Assembly: GCA_027605045.1 (NCBI GenBank) | Contig: JAQFWX010000027.1 | Coordinates: 186,001 to 250,000, forward strand | DNA length: 64,000 nucleotides | Reading direction: 5' to 3' | Source: Phallus indusiatus | Taxonomy: Eukaryota; Basidiomycota; Agaricomycetes; Phallales; Phallaceae | In this document: positions 1-11,338 of the stretch, one piece after another | How positions within the stretch are numbered: the stretch's first letter is position 1 | How the letters are laid out: the number at the start of each line of letters is the position of its first letter | Translations under genes and position numbers: made by a program | The notes under the pieces: generated by a model | Told to the model about the DNA's origin: nothing | The model's input: the letters and a program-made list of their open reading frames with translations, nothing else | Database searches by the model: none

Positions 1-49
1 ACGCACTGTATGTATGTGTTTCTAATTTATGTCGTTTTTGTTCATCCAG

Positions 50-1564
50 GCGCTCTTCTTCGACAACGAAATCCGGAAACAATTTACGCAGCATGGGTTT
101 CATCTGCCCCCGTCCATGCACAAATTGATATGGCTTCCTATTATGAAGCGGCTGCCCGCAGTATTGCACAAAACTGTTCAAATGACTGGTCTGCCGTGAC
201 TCACTATGTCGATAACGTATTTATGAATTCACAAAACAAAACCGAGATCGACGAGTTGAAGTTTGCCCTCCTGAAGGCCAGACTAAGTGGACCGGGAGAT
301 AATACTACTGGCGCGGATGGGTTAACGTTGGAGCAAGCCGCTCAAATCAGTGATCTGAATGCTGCGAGTATTTTGATGGACCCGTTAGATTTCTACCAGG
401 TGCTTCTCTTTCTCATCACCGCCCATTTTGGATTAAAGCCCGCGTTTCCTTTATTTAGTATTACGGTCCAATTTCTCTCCCTCCCTTTTGTGAAAATCTT
501 GAAACACGAAACTTCACTAATGAAGCCTTCGAAGAAGGATTAGCTTCAGCTTCGGGTATTCAGACTGCCCTAGAAGCATTCTTAGTCGCTATTTCAGAGC
601 TCGATTACGATGCAATTGAAGGTACGTAAATGAATAAATACAGATTTATTCATTCCTTGGCTTTTTGCGCTTTGCGAAACAATCATACCAACACTTGTAT
701 GTTAGCTGCGGATTCTGCTCAGGATGATCCAGCTACCGATTTAAGCTGGATGTGGCAATATTGCTCTGAATATGGTTAGCTATTCATTATCTGTCTTATA
801 GTGTTAAGTCCAAATGGTCACTAATCGTATTAATACTTAACTCAATTCGAAGGGTTTTATCAGCGGGGGGATCCGACCAATCCGCTTTCAATCGAGACTG
901 CATTCTTGTCTTTATCGTATTTCCAATCCCAATGCAACAATACATTCCCATTTCCCGATATTCTTCCCGCTAGCCCTGCTGTGCAGAAGGTTAACAAGTA
1001 CGGCGGATGGAATATGAACCCTCCAAATGTATTCTGGACAAACGGAGAATGTACGCGATAACACTCCTTGCGACCGTTCTGTTTCCTGTTTCTCAAGCAG
1101 TATATCCTTGTTTAGACGACCCCTGGCGTACGATGGGTTTAGCATCAACAGAAAGCAATTCGCCACAGAGACAGTCAACAGTCGCCATTCCTCCGTAAGT
1201 CGTCTACTAGTCGAACCACCAATCATCATTCTTTTTGTTTCCCTTCATGCAACGAATGCAAAGTCCTTCATCTATTCCCATGACGCACAAATTATTCGCT
1301 TAACAATGGACTAAAGTCAAAGAAAATTTCAGATGCAACCTAGTTCCACAGGATGGAGATTCAAGATTTTTCGGTCTTTTACATGCAGGGATGGTGCATG
1401 TCTCTGATATGCGCGTCTTGATCACACCCGATTCTAACCATTCCGATTTCAAAACGGTCGGGTTCTACAGTCCAGTCTCTCAGGAACCTTTCTACTCCGG
1501 TTTGGGCCTATTTCAATTAGCATTGGATATGTGGCTAGAGGAAGGGTGTTTCCGGGGAGAATAA
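50..1564 (+). CDS. Serine carboxypeptidase, peptidase family S28 (C-terminal part, cut by window start)
   Basis: Lysosomal Pro-X carboxypeptidase-like family S28, enzymes that cleave proline-containing peptides and in fungi are usually secreted or vacuolar. The visible protein starts just after an intron acceptor (ag at 48-49). The preceding exon, which should carry the GGSYGG nucleophile, lies outside the window. Exons readable by eye are about 50-399, 459-621, one near 705-777, one near 855-1049, one near 1115-1194 and one from about 1331 to the stop at 1562-1564. The AAWVSSAPV segment after the nucleophile block, the family's NG...DPW segment (WTNGEC then DPWRTMGLAS, with the catalytic Asp) and GMVHVSDMR (catalytic His) are all seen. 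The intron joins restore expected sequence such as FYQ|YYG. The gene looks intact where visible. Family assignment is confident; substrate is unknown. Confidence 0.85.
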
Positions 1565-1789
1565 GAAGCCGTGTTTCACGTAGCCAAAGAATGACTCAAT
1601 AACTTGTAACGTATCATGTTGCCCTTATTTCAAAAGAACTTTTTTGATAGTATTCGCGTGTTCCTTCGTTCCTTCCTCTCTTACCAAGCTGGCCACGCGG
1701 GCGCCTATCGTCTAGGGACTGTGATCATAAGCGCCCGGCTGACTAGGAGAGTTTTCCGCTTACGTAATGTGTTGCGTTTTGTCCGTTTT

Positions 1790-2784
1790 ATGACGCTTGT
1801 CTTTTGCAACCTACTACACAGGTTGCCAGGTCCATTGCGGGGGCCATTTCAACAACGACTTGCTTCAACTTCTTCGTCTTCTTCTTCTTTTTCTGCGAGT
1901 TCTTCACCACATCAGCATCTTGCTTTCCCACTTCATCCGAATCCAACACCACATGAAATATTTCATTTGTCGCGTGGGGCATCTCAAAGTCAGATCAAGG
2001 CTAGATGTGCGTTAGATTCCCCAAATATGTTTCAGCTTATGCTTTTTTCTTTCGCTTCCGAGAACTTTTCATTTCTTAAAAATGTTATCCATTTTATCAT
2101 ACTCCGTTTATCGCTTATCTATGTTATCTTATTTTCTATCTGGCATGCTCATTCCTTTTTTTTTTTCAAGACTACGAACTAGTCCGTATTCACCACCCCG
2201 ATTGCCCCAATGCTAGGGACTTATCACCTACGACGTCCCACGCTCGGTTTCAGGCTATTTCAAATGCTTATGCTGTTTTGTCAGGAAAGAAGGCTGCTTC
2301 AAGCTCAAACCCGTTAGATCACAACGACGTCCCCTATCATGAAGAGGTACTGCGCCGTAAACGAGCCCAGTGGCGTGCTGCGGCCGGTTCAGATGAGTTT
2401 GGACATACAGGGCCTTCGATGTGGGAGCTGCAGGAGCGAGAAAAGTTAGATCAGGCAGCCTTGATTTTTATAATTGCTTTGGTGAGTTATCTTTCCTTTC
2501 TTCCTCCCTCCCTTCCTTTCATCTTTTTCCGATCGGGCATGTTCAACTTTATTGATGTGTTCTTTAACCTTTTTTAGGCTTTGATCGTGTCTGTGCTACC
2601 ACTTTCGTTATTGTCGCCTTTTGTTGCCGGCCGCCAAAAACATCAGGAAGCTGCAAAGAACCTGGCTGATGCAAGACGGGAAGCTAAAGATGTTTCTGAG
2701 ATTCGCAGAATCGCTATGCTACATCGGCAACACAACTTCGACACCACCAATAGAGAGAAAGTGGAGCCTGAAAGGGAGAGATGA
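1790..2784 (+). CDS. Small J-domain (DnaJ-like) protein with membrane segment
   Basis: Hsp40-type co-chaperone that would stimulate an Hsp70 ATPase through its HPD motif. Exons are about 1790-2006, 2171-2481 and 2578-2784. The first join gives KARYYELVRIHHPD, placing the HPD tripeptide after helix II. Before it lies PHEIFHLSRGASQSQIK, typical of J-domain helix I. The N-terminus is basic and Ser-rich and could be a mitochondrial presequence. After the J domain a hydrophobic stretch (IFIIAL/ALIVSVLPLSLL) is split by intron 2 and looks like one membrane span, followed by a charged tail ending KVEPERER. The start is uncertain: an ATG at 1790 is favoured because it sits just before the basic leader, but the same frame stays open back to an ATG at 1616. 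No closer orthologue can be named. Confidence 0.75.
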
Positions 2785-5303
2785 GTCTCTCCGGTAGAAC
2801 ATTCCTACAACTGTAACAACAGCAAAATCATGTTGAGTGTATATATATCCACGTTTGTTACTGTATAGATTATAATTGCTGTGCTTTCTTGAAAGGACTA
2901 TATGGCCTCTGATGAGTATCTTTTTCTTGATTTGATTAGTTTTACTTTGACATGAAACACGTCGTTTGCTATTTCAAATTTTTCGATCTGGGACATGTCT
3001 TTTCTCGTTGTGGGCTATGCTGTGCTGATAGTGTTATTGTTCGGGCTGATTGTGGCCTTGTCTGCGCTCGCGCCGCAGTGGGGGCAGATTCATCGCAAAA
3101 AAAAAAAAATTATGATGCGGCCCTGCTTCTCTGATGGAAATTGCCGTTTTTATAAAAAAAAAGTCGTTGAACTTTGGGTGGTGGGTGCCTCTGAATCGAT
3201 TGCCATTATACGTATAATTATAGCTTTCACCTCCAGGTTTCTTCTATTTATCCCATTGTATCGCACAGGCGGTCTTTGCGTCGTTCCGGAACTGGGCGTG
3301 GTACGAGAAGAATAGTGCCAAATTAAGTATGAGAATTAACGTACCGCAACAATTGACAATGCTGGCAGACCATGCCTTCCAAGTACTACGAATTCAGTTC
3401 TTCTCCTAAGGAAGCGGAAGAAGTACGGATGTTTTTTTCCCTGTAGTTAAGCGGTTAATAGTTAAAGCCGTTTGCTGATATACATCCGTGGAGCGGGATC
3501 AGCGGTTGCACCTTTGGACGCAAACTTCTTTTCACCACAATGACAGCTCCGGAACTTCTCAAGCCATACCTTGTGCCAAAAGTCCATACCGAAGGCAATA
3601 CAACTGTTACTCTTCTGCGAATGTATCAATAATAATGTTCGTTTGTCAACTGAGGCTATTCTTCTTCCTTTCAAAACTCACGTCTTTGTGGCTTAGGACG
3701 TCGAAATAAATGTTTTCTCACACACAATAAGAACCGCCTGACAGCCCGCAGGGTTCTATAATTGTTTTAGTTAAACATGTGCTACCGTGCGGAGATTCGA
3801 AACCTTCTACTTGCACACACATGGATAAGTAGGTAAACAATCGAAACCTCGGCATTGCGCTTGGATCGAGTGCTTTCTTCCTCATGAAAGTTCACCCCCA
3901 AGCGATTTTAATATATGATAAAATGAACAAAGAAGAATGCCCCGGCCATGAACGGTCCAGACCATGATTTTTGGATTCCAGTGTCCGGTAAACGTATTTC
4001 CTTATTCAATAAGACAGTGTCAACTAATGGTGATGGGTTCGTTTTCAGGGGAAAGCCTAGAACACTCGTGCTCATATTTTTCTTTTTGTACTCCGTGGTA
4101 TTTTCCGAAGAGTGGGACGTCAAGGCGAGTGTTCCTTTTCTTGTATCAGGGTTGGAGTCATTAACCGCGAGATTGAATTCAGTGGATCTAATGAGCACCT
4201 GGCGTGTCAATGGGAGTTTATCATCGAAACCATTACTCTCAACCTTTCTACACTGAAAGGAACAATTACAACTCAGCCACACGCTTGGTGACATTCAATT
4301 CTGGTAGTGATGCCTAGGGGTTGGTGCTAATTTTGATCACTATATATAACAATAATCTGGCTTCACTCCCTGCTCTCGCGATCGTTGGTCTTGGAAAAGC
4401 TGTGAAATAAATGCGGAATTAGACGGCTAGATTCTGTATCGAGATGCTGGTCAAGTTGTATCTAATTCAATTATCCCCCTTTCACTTAACGCTACATGCG
4501 GACGCCGCATCACAATTACTCTAGCCTTATTCAGTCACGATCTTTGGATTATCACCATGACAATTGGCGAACGTTATGTGATGGAATGGTACGTATTGCC
4601 GTCGATGAAACTCGAAAAATATACAGTACCACACCAAGTACGCTCCCCGCCCAATAAAAAGATATACCACCTTAAAAAACCTCACCCGATGTTGCCGACT
4701 CGGATTATGGCAGACGCTGAAAATGAAAATAATGTGTCTGATGTTCAGTCACCCAATGTTGAGATGATCTAGATTGTTCCTAAACTTCACCTCCATTTAT
4801 TTAATTTTTTTCAAAAACCCTTTAACTCTCTCTTCCATTCGAGTTTGTCAATCAAACGACCTGAAAAAATGTTCCTCATCTAGAAGAAAAAGGTTCCTCG
4901 ATTTCCGATCTTGTGTGCGCCGTGTGGACTTCTGTGTGTGTGCGTGCTGACAAGTAGCACGGCATGCGCAAGAAATGTCAAAACAATATGAAAAAAAAAA
5001 TGCCGGGAATATATGCTTTCTACCTTCATTTCTGAAAACCCGGATGCCGATATCTGAATGAAAATCACGAATCGTATCTCGTGGTAGTAAAATTCTTAAG
5101 AAAGAGGTCAGACGGTGACTTAAAAGAGAAGGGGATGGTGGAAAGTAGGGGGGAAATATACGAGCAGTTTTTCCGGGCGCATCGCAGTACCATCGCACCA
5201 GTGTTGCATATGCACCCCCAGCTGTGATATTTATACCTTCTTTTTTTTCGACATTTCTTTACCTGTGATATCGCCACCCTTCTAACGAACATCATCTGCG
5301 AAT
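2785..5303. other. Intergenic stretch, no supported gene
   Basis: About 2.5 kb between the J-domain gene and zinc-finger gene 1. It holds A-runs (for example around 3096-3108) and several overlapping open frames of 60-128 codons on both strands (3908-4294 -, 3948-4256 +, 4557-4772 +). None of these shows a recognisable motif or convincing splice structure. The frame at 4557-4772, starting at a good ATG, is the only one I would keep in mind as a possible small gene. Confidence 0.5.
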
Positions 5304-6438
5304 ATGATGTCTGTATCGGAACCCATGTATTGTTATTACGCTACAAATTCTTCCTCTTTTCCCATACATGCACACGCCCCTGCCGAAATTGAGCCTAAAG
5401 AGGTATTTTATTTTGATTGGTGTCCAAGCAATGAGCAAGGTGTGCATCCTAACCAACTTATGTATATCGTTCTCGATCACTCACAGTTATTTAGGAGGAC
5501 ATGAGGTACGCAAAAACTCCTTTTCGGAAAATTTCATTAAAACGATGATTAACGTTACACACAGCTTGTGGCTGAAAACATGGATGGCGTGGAATATATA
5601 TACCAGACTGAAGACTTGGAAGCCCATCCGCGGATCGATACCCAGCCGGCCATACAACATACCGCACCTTATCAGGAATCTTTTCCTTCAATCTCCAGTT
5701 ACAATCATCCAGTCGTCATAGACATTCCGCCTTCGTCCCCTGTATGAATTGCCTCAACGATGTCCATGATTAATCTGACTTCACCATTAGAGCGAAGAAA
5801 ATACGCATTCTCGCCATCCCACTGAACATTTTATCGTCCCCATATCTACCGAAAGATTGTGCGCTTTCGTTAAGGGACCAATGCCAGCATCCGAGTTGAC
5901 CCTGAACGTCCACAATATTGGCGTTTCTAGCTCATTTTTTTGTTGCGATTTTCTTAATTGTCCTGATAAATTTCAAAGCCATTCCTTTGAAAACGTTATA
6001 TACCATGTTCATTCCACCCACTTCAAAGAGAAAAAGTTTTTCTGTGGCGTATGGTGAGTGAGGGCTTGTTAGCTTTTGATTTTGGCCATTCTGCGTATGA
6101 TCGTTGATATCCGATTAGTTATACCTCTTTTGCTCGCAGACACGATGCGGCGCGACATGTCCGGACGAGAAATGGTGGAAGGAAGTATGGATGCGGGATA
6201 TGGTACGAAAAAAAAATTTACCTGCTCGTCCCTGGGTAAACTTTAAAATGAAATTAAATGTCTTGTTTTTTTTTGCCCATTTAGTGCCAAAGTATTTGCA
6301 CGGAAAGATTACCGAGATGTTCATGTTACGAAATGCCTAAAGAGCAACAGCTTGGCGATTGCGAATTCTACTCGGCGATTCGGACTCGGGGAAGTGCCAC
6401 CAGCAGCGATGAATGCCAGACTGTATGGATATCAATAA
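5304..6438 (+). CDS. C2H2 zinc-finger protein, paralogue 1
   Basis: Probable DNA-binding nuclear protein. Six exons by eye: 5304-5439, an 11-nt micro-exon 5495-5505, 5565-5741, 5791-6053, 6119-6202 and 6285-6438. The first ~150 residues are acidic and Ser/Pro-rich without a domain. The C-terminal part carries three finger units: FFCCDFLNCPDKF...HVHSTH, FFCGVCYTSFARRHDAARHV and YGCGICAKVFARKDYRDVH. The last two fingers contain the FARK/FARR signature shared with paralogues at 8685-9938 and 38191-39758. Introns 4 and 5 each interrupt the second Cys codon of a finger (TG at 6052-6053 then T at 6119; TG at 6201-6202 then T at 6285). Unspliced, both sites would read Trp and lose a zinc ligand. The third finger ends HVTKC, so its last ligand may be Cys. 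Targets unknown. Confidence 0.78.
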
Positions 6439-6828
6439 GACTATCGTATTCAAAACTGCTGTTGAACTTGAAACAAAAATAAATAGCGTACATTGTGCTT
6501 TTGGAATATATAGCTATCTTTTTATACCAACCTATCAACTTTTGTTATGTAAAGTACTTGCTTGTATGTTGCGGGGTTTCCGTTACAGCCGAGGAGTCCT
6601 TGAGGTATATATATCAATTACGAAAAGTATTATTCATCAAAGTTTGATGCACCGTGCGGTGGAGCAGTGCTCCAAATTCTAATCTCACTTCCGAAATCGG
6701 AGTCGCTCAAGCTCAGTTAGCGTCTTGAGCGAGTTCCAAAACAAAAAACTTAAACTCGGCCTCTGGGAACGTCAGAAAAAAACAACGCTGAAGAAAAGTC
6801 ACATCATACCGGGACGTGGGCTTCAAAT

Positions 6829-6858
6829 TCATAAAAATGGCACTCATAAAAATGGCAC
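6829..6858. repeat. 15-bp tandem duplication
   Basis: Two adjacent perfect copies of TCATAAAAATGGCAC (6829-6843 and 6844-6858) in the intergenic region downstream of zinc-finger gene 1. It is read directly from the sequence; no function is implied. Confidence 0.9.
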
Positions 6859-7042
6859 TTCCGGATTTTTTCTATTTGCTCGAACGTATCAAAGTTTTTA
6901 TTGCGGAAGTCTGGCATGGGATACAAAACTACTCCAAAAGCGCGGATGGAGTCATGCGCGAGTTCCATGAATAACTAAGTTAATCGTCAAAGGTGTGCGT
7001 GGTGATAGCACCGCATAGTCTTTGTTCTACAGGTACAGTGCC

Positions 7043-7659
7043 TCACACGAAATAAGTCTCGAAACGGTATTGCATCACATAGTATGCGGCGACTGATTTA
7101 CACAGGTTCAGGGCCAAACGTACGTCGGGAGATCTCATCATGAGCAGTAATAGGAAAGGTATGACCTGGTATGACTGACGAGCATCCAAGCTGACCCTGC
7201 TTGTTAATTGAACGGATTTATGCAGACCCTCTGCGAATAGTATAAGGTTGCGCCACTCGACCCTGTTGAATATCCTAATGCTGTCAGAATACCGGAATAC
7301 TGAGCGAAAATGGCTGAGGATCGGCGCTATCGCGAGAAGATGATTTTGCGCCGCCAATCCGAACAGTTTTGGAAGCCAATCAGCATGCCCTATGATTCCA
7401 TCCTCCGAAGCGACATGCAACTTTTCGCAATTCCCGGAGCCATGAACAAAATCAATGATAAACGGTATTGAACACAGCTTTCTAAATCTTTTCGATATGG
7501 GTAAAGCTTTTTGGCGGAACACCTTAATTTGGAAACGCTCCGGCAGGTTCTCCGCGGGCGGCTAGAGCTTCGCTTCGAGGCCACGATTAGGACCTGTGTG
7601 AGAGGAAGGCAGTGTTCAAATTTTGCAATTGCACGAATGCTGCTCAATCTTCTCTGCAC
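7043..7659 (-). pseudogene. Unrecognised protein-like frame, probably frameshifted
   Basis: Two overlapping - strand frames look like one coding sequence broken by an indel. The upstream frame (7659 down to about 7570) reads RRLSSIRAIAKFEHCLPLTQ. The downstream frame (from about 7555 to 7043) reads AENLPERFQIKVFRQKALPI and then stays open for about 170 residues, rich in Leu and aliphatic helix-like segments (WLPKLFGLAAQ, WRNLILFAEGLHKS, FLLLLMMRSPDVRLALNLCK). The composition is protein-like, unlike the shadow frames around it. An in-frame TAG lies just upstream of the second part, so continuity needs a frame change near 7555-7570 or an intron I cannot see. I do not recognise the family. It may be a relic of a repetitive fungal gene family. 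Confidence 0.35.
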
Positions 7660-8684
7660 ATGCTGAAGCTTCTTAAATCAATTAGCTGACGTATTATAAT
7701 ATAAATATAATTGACGACTAAGCGGAGTCCATTAACCGTATACGCCTCAGCTCCGGATTCAAAACCTTCAATATAATAGGAAAGACTCAGAGATACTACT
7801 GAGACGCAATCACTATGAAATCTCCGTAAAGAAAGTATCACAAAATAGCAGTGACATTGAAATCAAGTGAATCAAACGATGATCATCTTTTGGATTGGAA
7901 ATCATCTTGGGATAGCTGGTTGATGGCTTGCGGAGAAAGCTGCAAGATAAAACTTTGCGAACCACCGGAGGTGGAAACGAGTGATTCTTCTCACTTAGGC
8001 GCACCGTGCTAACCGTGTAGATTGAGGTTCGGCGTGGCAGTGAGTATGGTTGCCGGACATGTGCCTGAGAAAGAAAAAAACGAGGCAGATGTAAACGAAA
8101 ATACAAGCGCCTGTGTGGAATGGATCTACACCAAGCATGCATGCATTTTGCAGGGTGGGTTATCAGAGCTTTCAGGCGGTATAGCTGTGCACGAATCCTA
8201 TGAAAGGTGAAAATACAAAACACAAAAACTAACACGACAGACTTTGGATAATTGCATAAAAACTCAACAAAAAGTTTCTTGCACTTGTCTTGAGCTATTG
8301 AGAATGAATCAAATTCGCTGGAAACCCTTCACCGGTGCGCGAAGTTGATTTGCTCATTTCCAACGGCAAGAGTGGATGACATAAGCGGCTGTGTTAGTTT
8401 TGCGTCACACCCCCTCACACTGAAGCACCGCCACATCCAACCATGCTCGTTTTCGGGAATTGTCATTGACCTAGTGTTGTATTATTCGTGGTTCGGAATT
8501 CGTGTCCTCCGTTCAAATCCAGTGTTCTCCGCTTTCCAAATCGGGTGGAATCGAGCAACGAAATACGCATATTTATTCCACCAAAAGACTCGCATAACAA
8601 TGGAAGTACCGTACCTTTGCTCAACGAAACGACGCTGTTTCACGGCCCTTTTTTCTCTCATTTCCATTCTCCATCGAGTCAATT

Positions 8685-9938
8685 ATGAGCGAGTTCAATA
8701 CCCAATGGTTTCAGCAAGTCTGTGAAGAAGCCAATTTTGAGAGTGCAGAAGGGTCTTCTTATTCTGCAAACGGTGTGTGTTCATCAACTCTCCCTCGCGA
8801 CCCTACTCTGATTCAGCCATGGATATTTAGCTACGCCCATCTCACTTTACGAAACCCCATTAGGTACAGTCATCACGCCCATCATGTCCATATATGACAT
8901 CATCTCTCAAACTTCCTTTCAAAGCACGAAGATCACCCTCTTATCCAGAAGGGTTTGAAGCAACAGCCGCTGTGTACTCTTCGGGCTGGGATCAGATTCA
9001 GGCCCATTCGCAGTCCCATTCTCCTTCGGTTGTGCACCCAACACAACCTCAGCTACAGGATTACCCGCTTGAGTCAACATCATTGTCCAGTCACACTCAG
9101 GATGATTGGAGCCAAAACTACCACCTTCCTAACCATCACCCCCGCACCCCTACTGCTGTTCCTTCACTTCACGATGCAATGTCAACCATCAGCCACGACT
9201 CTTTTCAATCTACCCCCGAGGTCAGAACAACGTACATCGTTTCCCCTTGTTTATGCTCACTTTTCCGACTTCTCTGCAGATTGAAACCTTGACACAAACA
9301 GACCTTCAAATACCCGCAACAGAAGCGTATGAAAGCAGCCCCGAAAATACACGAGTACTACATCACTGGGTCCAAGTAGGAACCGTCACGACCAGTAGAT
9401 CGATCAAGCAGTTCATAGTGGACGATTCAACGCCTGAACGAAAACTATTCTATTGCGCATGGGAAGGGTGCAATCATCCTCTTGGTTTTCAAAACAAGTC
9501 GCAGCTGATGACTCATGTGCGGTCACTACATCTCCAAGAAAGGCCGTTCATGTGTACGACTTGGTATGTTCTCGGTCTTAACGCCCAGTCAAGTCACCGA
9601 ACTAATGTACAAAACTCTTCATGTAGTGGGACACTTTTTGCACGAAAACAAGATGCTATCAGACATGTCAATACGGCTAATAGTGGAAAGAGATACGAAT
9701 GTGAGATCTGGTGGGTTCTTTCTGAACTTGTAACCGACCCTCCATCGCCTTCCGTGCTTAAACGAGTTCTTTCAGTGGGAAATCTTTCGCCCGAAAAAGT
9801 TACCGTGATAGTCACCAAAATCTCTGCGTTGAACGCCGCGCGCTTGTTTCAGCACGGAGAAGCTATGCTGATGGTTACCAGAATCGACGTGTCTTTGTTG
9901 CTTCCACTCCATCAAGTCCGGCATCCCGAACCACCTAG
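8685..9938 (+). CDS. C2H2 zinc-finger protein, paralogue 2
   Basis: Probable nuclear DNA-binding protein of the same family as the genes at 5304-6438 and 38191-39758. Exons by eye: 8685-8772, 8949-9220, 9280-9563, 9627-9710 and 9776-9938. The N-terminal half is Ser/Gln/His/Pro-rich and disordered. Fingers follow: YCAWEGCNHPLGF...HVRSLH, then FMCTTCGTLFARKQDAIRHV, then YECEICGKSFARKSYRDSH. A basic Ser-rich tail ends PASRTT. The two 3' introns (63 and 65 bp) again cut the second Cys codon of a finger as TG|T. Reading through them would give Trp followed by non-homologous sequence and quick stops, which supports the splicing. The first intron (176 bp) is longer and could hide a small exon. The gene is transcribed in the same direction as paralogue 1, about 2.2 kb downstream. 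Confidence 0.78.
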
Positions 9939-10820
9939 AGTCCTAGACTTGAAGACTCAAAAGTTTCGCGATACATTCAATGTATAATTCCTAACGATAC
10001 CTAACGATACCTCAGCTGGACGCTACGATCATCCACCCCTTCTCTCGATCCAAGCCAAGCTCATATGCTCAATACTTATTCGTATACTCATTCGTTCAAC
10101 GATTTCTGTTCTTTTTTTTTTCACAGTTCTTTTTCTGTAACATCACCCCGTAGAGGTACAGTCTTTGCAAGATACATTATAGCAACGACTACGTGAATTG
10201 TCTGTAAATTACAAGGCGTTTGTAAGATATAATACAAGTCGAGTTCCATGTCTACTAAGAAAATCTCATGGTCTGATAGCAAATTTAGGTCACACAAAGA
10301 CAACAGATATCCAAAGGAAGAAGAAACAAAGGCAAAACGGTGCATGTGGTGTACATTCACATTACTCTGATTCCTCTCTCTGAAGGCCCTTTAGACAACA
10401 TGTGCGCTAAAATTCGATGAACGACGTATGTCCATGCGTTTTGGTAAGCCGTATTCGAAGGCGGAGAGATGTTCCACGTGTTTACGATGGATACACCGAT
10501 CCCTTTTGAACGGTATTCTGATACTAAAAGTTGTGTCGTTCCTGTTATTGAACACAAAATGAGCGGGCTGCCCTATACCAAACAGGATATCGACGCGCGC
10601 ACCTTCAAGAGTATTGTATAATCCTTTTTGGAAAAAAAAGGAGATTTCAGATTAGCACACGTCATTTTGAGAAAATTACTAACGGTCATTCTACTCGGAA
10701 CGTAATCAGTAAACGAACTTTGTGGGGGCTGAATAAGGACACACCAAGGCTGTTTCCTTAGACAAAGCCTCCGGGAAAATTACACTGGTCCATCTGAGGC
10801 CTGTTTCCTCCACAACCGCT
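9939..10820. other. Intergenic stretch, nothing recognised
   Basis: About 0.9 kb after zinc-finger gene 2. It contains two perfect copies of a 10-bp unit (CTAACGATAC, 9991-10010) directly after the gene and a T-run near 10112-10123. The open frames here are short and motif-free. Confidence 0.5.
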
Positions 10821-11338
10821 TTAGTGACCTGAATCACCGTATACGAGAACGAGTTTGTGCGATACACGAGTTCTGACTCCGCATTCGGACTTTAGACCGA
10901 CCGTCAGCTTGCTTATACGGGCACTGTTAACCGCAAAAACATACCTCCCCCGCGACGATCCAGTAAAACTCGGGCAGTGTATCAAATAGTCAATTCTTCC
11001 TCCGGCTAAATCTAAACGCTCGATTCCGTTTTGGATTTTACTGCGAATGTGACTGTAGGGCGTATCACTCGTGATCTTGACACATGCGAGTCTCTTGTCC
11101 GCTGAGTATGCCGTCTCGAGGTAGTTTGCTGTTTCGTCTGTGGGGACTGTTGCTATAACTTTGTCGCCGCGATCGAGGGCGGAACGGCAGAGGTGTGTGC
11201 CTAATGGGGAAGATGCGCCTGTTCGTGTTGGGAGGTGGGTTAGGGAGTGGTTGAGGAGAGAGAGAGAGAGTTGGAGATGTAGGTAAAACTGGAGGATAGG
11301 AATACATGCCACTTACCTGTTATGAACCAGACTTTCAT
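10821..11338 (-). pseudogene. Truncated short-chain dehydrogenase/reductase (N-terminal Rossmann half only)
   Basis: The - strand begins MKVWFITG (ATG at 11338), interrupted by an intron (about 11219-11316). It continues ASSPLGTHLCRSALDRGDKV, giving the SDR cofactor motif TGxxxxxG, then an ILxCVKITSD-like Asp region and GGRIDYLIHC in place of the usual IDVLVNNAG. A donor follows near 10944. Downstream I find no NNAG segment, no catalytic Ser, no YxxxK and no C-terminal part. The start and the intron position (inside the Gly codon after FIT) match the intact SDR at 24735-26004, so this is probably a truncated paralogue. Its exact 3' end is unclear. It could still be expressed as a short protein, but it should lack catalytic activity. 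Confidence 0.6.

Larger units (their letters stand above)
6439..8684. other. Intergenic stretch between zinc-finger paralogues, with one decayed frame
   Basis: No intact gene is seen. A perfect 15-bp tandem duplication (unit TCATAAAAATGGCAC) lies at 6829-6858. The - strand between about 7043 and 7659 holds a frame described separately. The remainder (7660-8684) has only short overlapping frames on both strands with no motif. Confidence 0.5.

Noticed and set aside
860..1314. Frames of 63-105 codons on both strands inside the S28 peptidase gene
   Set aside because: They overlap spliced exons of the peptidase in other frames and carry no motif.
3908..4294. 128-codon - strand frame opposite a 102-codon + frame
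   Set aside because: Mutual shadows, no recognisable domain, no splice structure, neutral composition.
8482..8725. Frames just upstream of zinc-finger gene 2
   Set aside because: Overlap each other on both strands and lack motifs; the real start is the ATG at 8685.
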